Positions 62,465 through 64,000 of a stretch of 64,000 bases of DNA are shown in pieces. A program made the position numbers and the translations under genes. The stretch comes from Pelagomonas calceolata (Eukaryota > Sar > Pelagophyceae > Pelagomonadales > Pelagomonadaceae), in contig CAKKNE010000004.1 of assembly GCA_918797485.1 (NCBI GenBank), positions 124,001 to 188,000 on the forward strand, given 5' to 3'. Within the stretch, counting starts at the first letter, position 1. Every line of letters begins with the position of its first letter. The notes beneath the pieces were generated by a model that worked only from the letters and a program-made list of their open reading frames with translations, was not told the origin of the DNA and made no database searches.

Positions 62465-64000
62465 ATGGCTCAGTACCACGTAGCCGTCGTGCTAGACACG
62501 GGTGCTGCCACAGCCATGCGATTGACAGATGCGGAAAGCGTGGCCAAACGCCTGCTGACGCGTTTTGCTGACGCGGGCCTCGAGACGGCACGCGTCAGTG
62601 GCGCTGATGACCGCTCGGTCATTCTCGTGCGCCTCCCCGACGCCGAGGCCGCACGCGTCGCTGAGGCGTACGGTGCTACGGCACCAATCGATGCCGCAGC
62701 CCTCCAGCGGCGCGCGGCGGCGAGCAGCACGTATTTCTGCGGCGACGCGTCTCTCGGCAAGACGCGGGGAGAACGGGGCTCGTGCCGCCGACTCCTCGGA
62801 TCTATCTTCGGTTTCGGCGGCGGCAAGGGCGCACGCAATCCGTACGCCTTTCTACACGCCCCCTACAAGGCTGCGCTCGCACCGCTCCTCGCGAGCGACG
62901 CGCTCGAAGACCCGCTGCGCGTGGCGCTCGCCTGGCGCGCGGCCGGCGCCGCGGCGGCGGTCGACGAAGGCAACGGTGCGCCGTGGGCAGGCCTGCCTTC
63001 GCTCGTCGCTCGCGGAGATGCCGTCGCAGCGTTCCCGCTGCACGACGAGGGACGGCGCGCGGCCTTGGCGGAGGCGGCGAAGGACGGCGTGCACACCGTG
63101 TGGAGCCGCTCCTACGGGCGCTTCGCGGAGCGGGACCTCGCGCGGTATTTTGGCTCGAGCGTCGCCTTTTACTTCTGCTGGCTCAGCCACTACGCGAGCT
63201 GGCTGCGCTACCTCGCCGCGGCGGGCCTGGCCCTGGTCGGCGTCGTCGCGTGCGCGCCGGCGGGCCCCGTGATCGCGTTCGCGCGGCTCGGAGCGGCCGC
63301 ATTCATGGCGGTATGGTGCGCGCTCCTCTGCCGGTCGTGGCACGCGCGCGAAGGTCGGCTCGCTCTACGCTGGGGCACGCTGGCGGCGGCGAAGCTCCGC
63401 GGCGTGCGGCCGCGCGCGACGCGAGCGGCGTTTCGCGGTGCCGCCGGCGCGCTCGACCCGGTCACCGGCCGCGCCGATCGGTCCTACTTCCCGGCCTCGG
63501 TACGCGCCCGGCGGCGCTTCGTCTCGCGGATCCGCCTCGCGTTTGACGTGTTGATCGCGCTATTGAACGTCGTATTCTGGAAGGCCGTGCACGTGCGCCT
63601 TCGCGCCGCTGGTCTGCCCGGAGTTATTGCCACGGTCGGAAACGCCGTCGCCGTTTTCTTCCTGAATGAACGAGCCATGGACACGGCGACGAGGCGCGCC
63701 GACGCGGAGAACCACGCCCTCGACGCCGACTACGACAGCGCCATCTTCGAGTACGTGCTGGCGTTTCGCGTGATCAACTCGTACGCCCAGATCTTCTATG
63801 TCGCGTTCGTCCAGCGCGCGCTCGAGGGCGGTTGCGGCCACCGCGACTGCTTCGCGGCCGTGGGCCACACGGCGGTCGTCTTCTTCGCCGTGCAGCTGAC
63901 GCTCGGGAATTTCCTCGAGCTCGGCCCGGCGACACGCGCGGCTGCGGCGGCGGCAGCGGCAGCGCCGAGCGGCGACGCCGCAGCCACCGCGGCTCGGCAA
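62465..64000 (+). CDS. anoctamin (TMEM16) family membrane protein, 5' part
   Basis: The frame opens at ATG 62465 (MAQYHVAVVLDTGAATAMRL) and stays open to the window edge, 512 residues, so the C-terminal half is missing. The N-terminal cytosolic alpha/beta domain (SVILVRLPDAEAARVAEAYG) leads into the anoctamin start: VWSRSYGRFAERDLARYFGSSVAFYFCWLSHYASWLRYLAAAGLALVG, then SWHAREGRLALRWGT, YFPASVRARRRFVSRIRLAFDVLIALL, and HALDADYDSAIFEYVLAFRVINSYAQIFYVAF. These match TM1 to TM4 of TMEM16. Family members are calcium-activated chloride channels or lipid scramblases; the calcium-site helices lie beyond the window, so the two cannot be told apart. Confidence 0.92.
   Translation, partial: MAQYHVAVVLDTGAATAMRLTDAESVAKRLLTRFADAGLETARVSGADDRSVILVRLPDAEAARVAEAYGATAPIDAAALQRRAAASSTYFCGDASLGKTRGERGSCRRLLGSIFGFGGGKGARNPYAFLHAPYKAALAPLLASDALEDPLRVALAWRAAGAAAAVDEGNGAPWAGLPSLVARGDAVAAFPLHDEGRRAALAEAAKDGVHTVWSRSYGRFAERDLARYFGSSVAFYFCWLSHYASWLRYLAAAGLALVGVVACAPAGPVIAFARLGAAAFMAVWCALLCRSWHAREGRLALRWGTLAAAKLRGVRPRATRAAFRGAAGALDPVTGRADRSYFPASVRARRRFVSRIRLAFDVLIALLNVVFWKAVHVRLRAAGLPGVIATVGNAVAVFFLNERAMDTATRRADAENHALDADYDSAIFEYVLAFRVINSYAQIFYVAFVQRALEGGCGHRDCFAAVGHTAVVFFAVQLTLGNFLELGPATRAAAAAAAAAPSGDAAATAARQ

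Overview
The window is a GC-rich, very compact piece of eukaryotic nuclear DNA, most likely from a stramenopile alga of the pelagophyte type (Pelagomonas/Aureococcus-like; this is inference). Reasons: spliceosomal introns; nuclear genes for plastid proteins that carry a signal peptide followed by an ASAFAP-like junction (ribosomal protein L12, IspG, a Tic22-like protein); TTAGGG-type telomere repeats; and, above all, introner-type DNA elements with 8-bp target duplications, a kind of intron-making element known from Aureococcus. About 36 protein genes fill the 64 kb. No tRNA, rRNA, CRISPR array or virus-like element was seen.

Layout. 1-8 kb: end of an unknown gene, a small reverse ORF, an armadillo-repeat protein, a Tic22-like protein, the tRNA-modifying GTPase MnmE, the tubulin polyglutamylase subunit TPGS2, and an intron-riddled ABCG-type transmembrane gene. 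8-16 kb: proline synthesis enzyme P5CS, a C9orf78/TLS1 splicing-factor homologue, a FIST-domain protein with a RelA/SpoT-like N-terminal half, and an eIF4B-like protein. 16-25 kb: an unknown coiled-coil protein, a radical-SAM-family protein that has lost all three cluster cysteines, IspG, plastid L12, an mTERF protein and a Golgi-type glycosyltransferase-like protein. 25-34 kb: ornithine cyclodeaminase family, ZIP transporter, prolyl 4-hydroxylase, a split-RRM plus fasciclin protein, an R2R3 Myb, an unknown membrane protein and a bestrophin-like channel. 34-51 kb: eEF1B, an acidic repeat protein, a secreted beta-helix-like protein, a DUF1349 protein, an aldehyde dehydrogenase, a 2,463-residue ASPM spindle protein and an HTTM-like membrane protein. 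51.1-51.8 kb: an interstitial telomere array with subtelomere-like tandem repeats. 52-64 kb (no introns seen): COG3, RNase III, NME7, two unknowns, a dynamin fused to a discoidin-like domain, a weakly GNAT-like protein and an anoctamin running off the edge.

Two genome-wide systems stand out. First, about 15 copies of a 23-26 bp imperfect palindrome (GCTAGCG ... TGTAAGACACTAGC) lie only between genes, almost always 130-290 bp upstream of a start codon and typically near 200 bp, often in the middle of a divergent gene pair. It looks like an undescribed bidirectional promoter element. Second, introner elements with CTGTGTGGAAATCAA termini make introns in four genes; two keep perfect 8-bp target duplications, and in one of these the duplication itself supplies the GT donor. 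Many other introns, some as short as 41 nt, share a core GCCATCGACGCG on the sense strand.

Genes are packed so that convergent neighbours end 8-65 bp apart, while divergent neighbours are separated by 330-720 bp.
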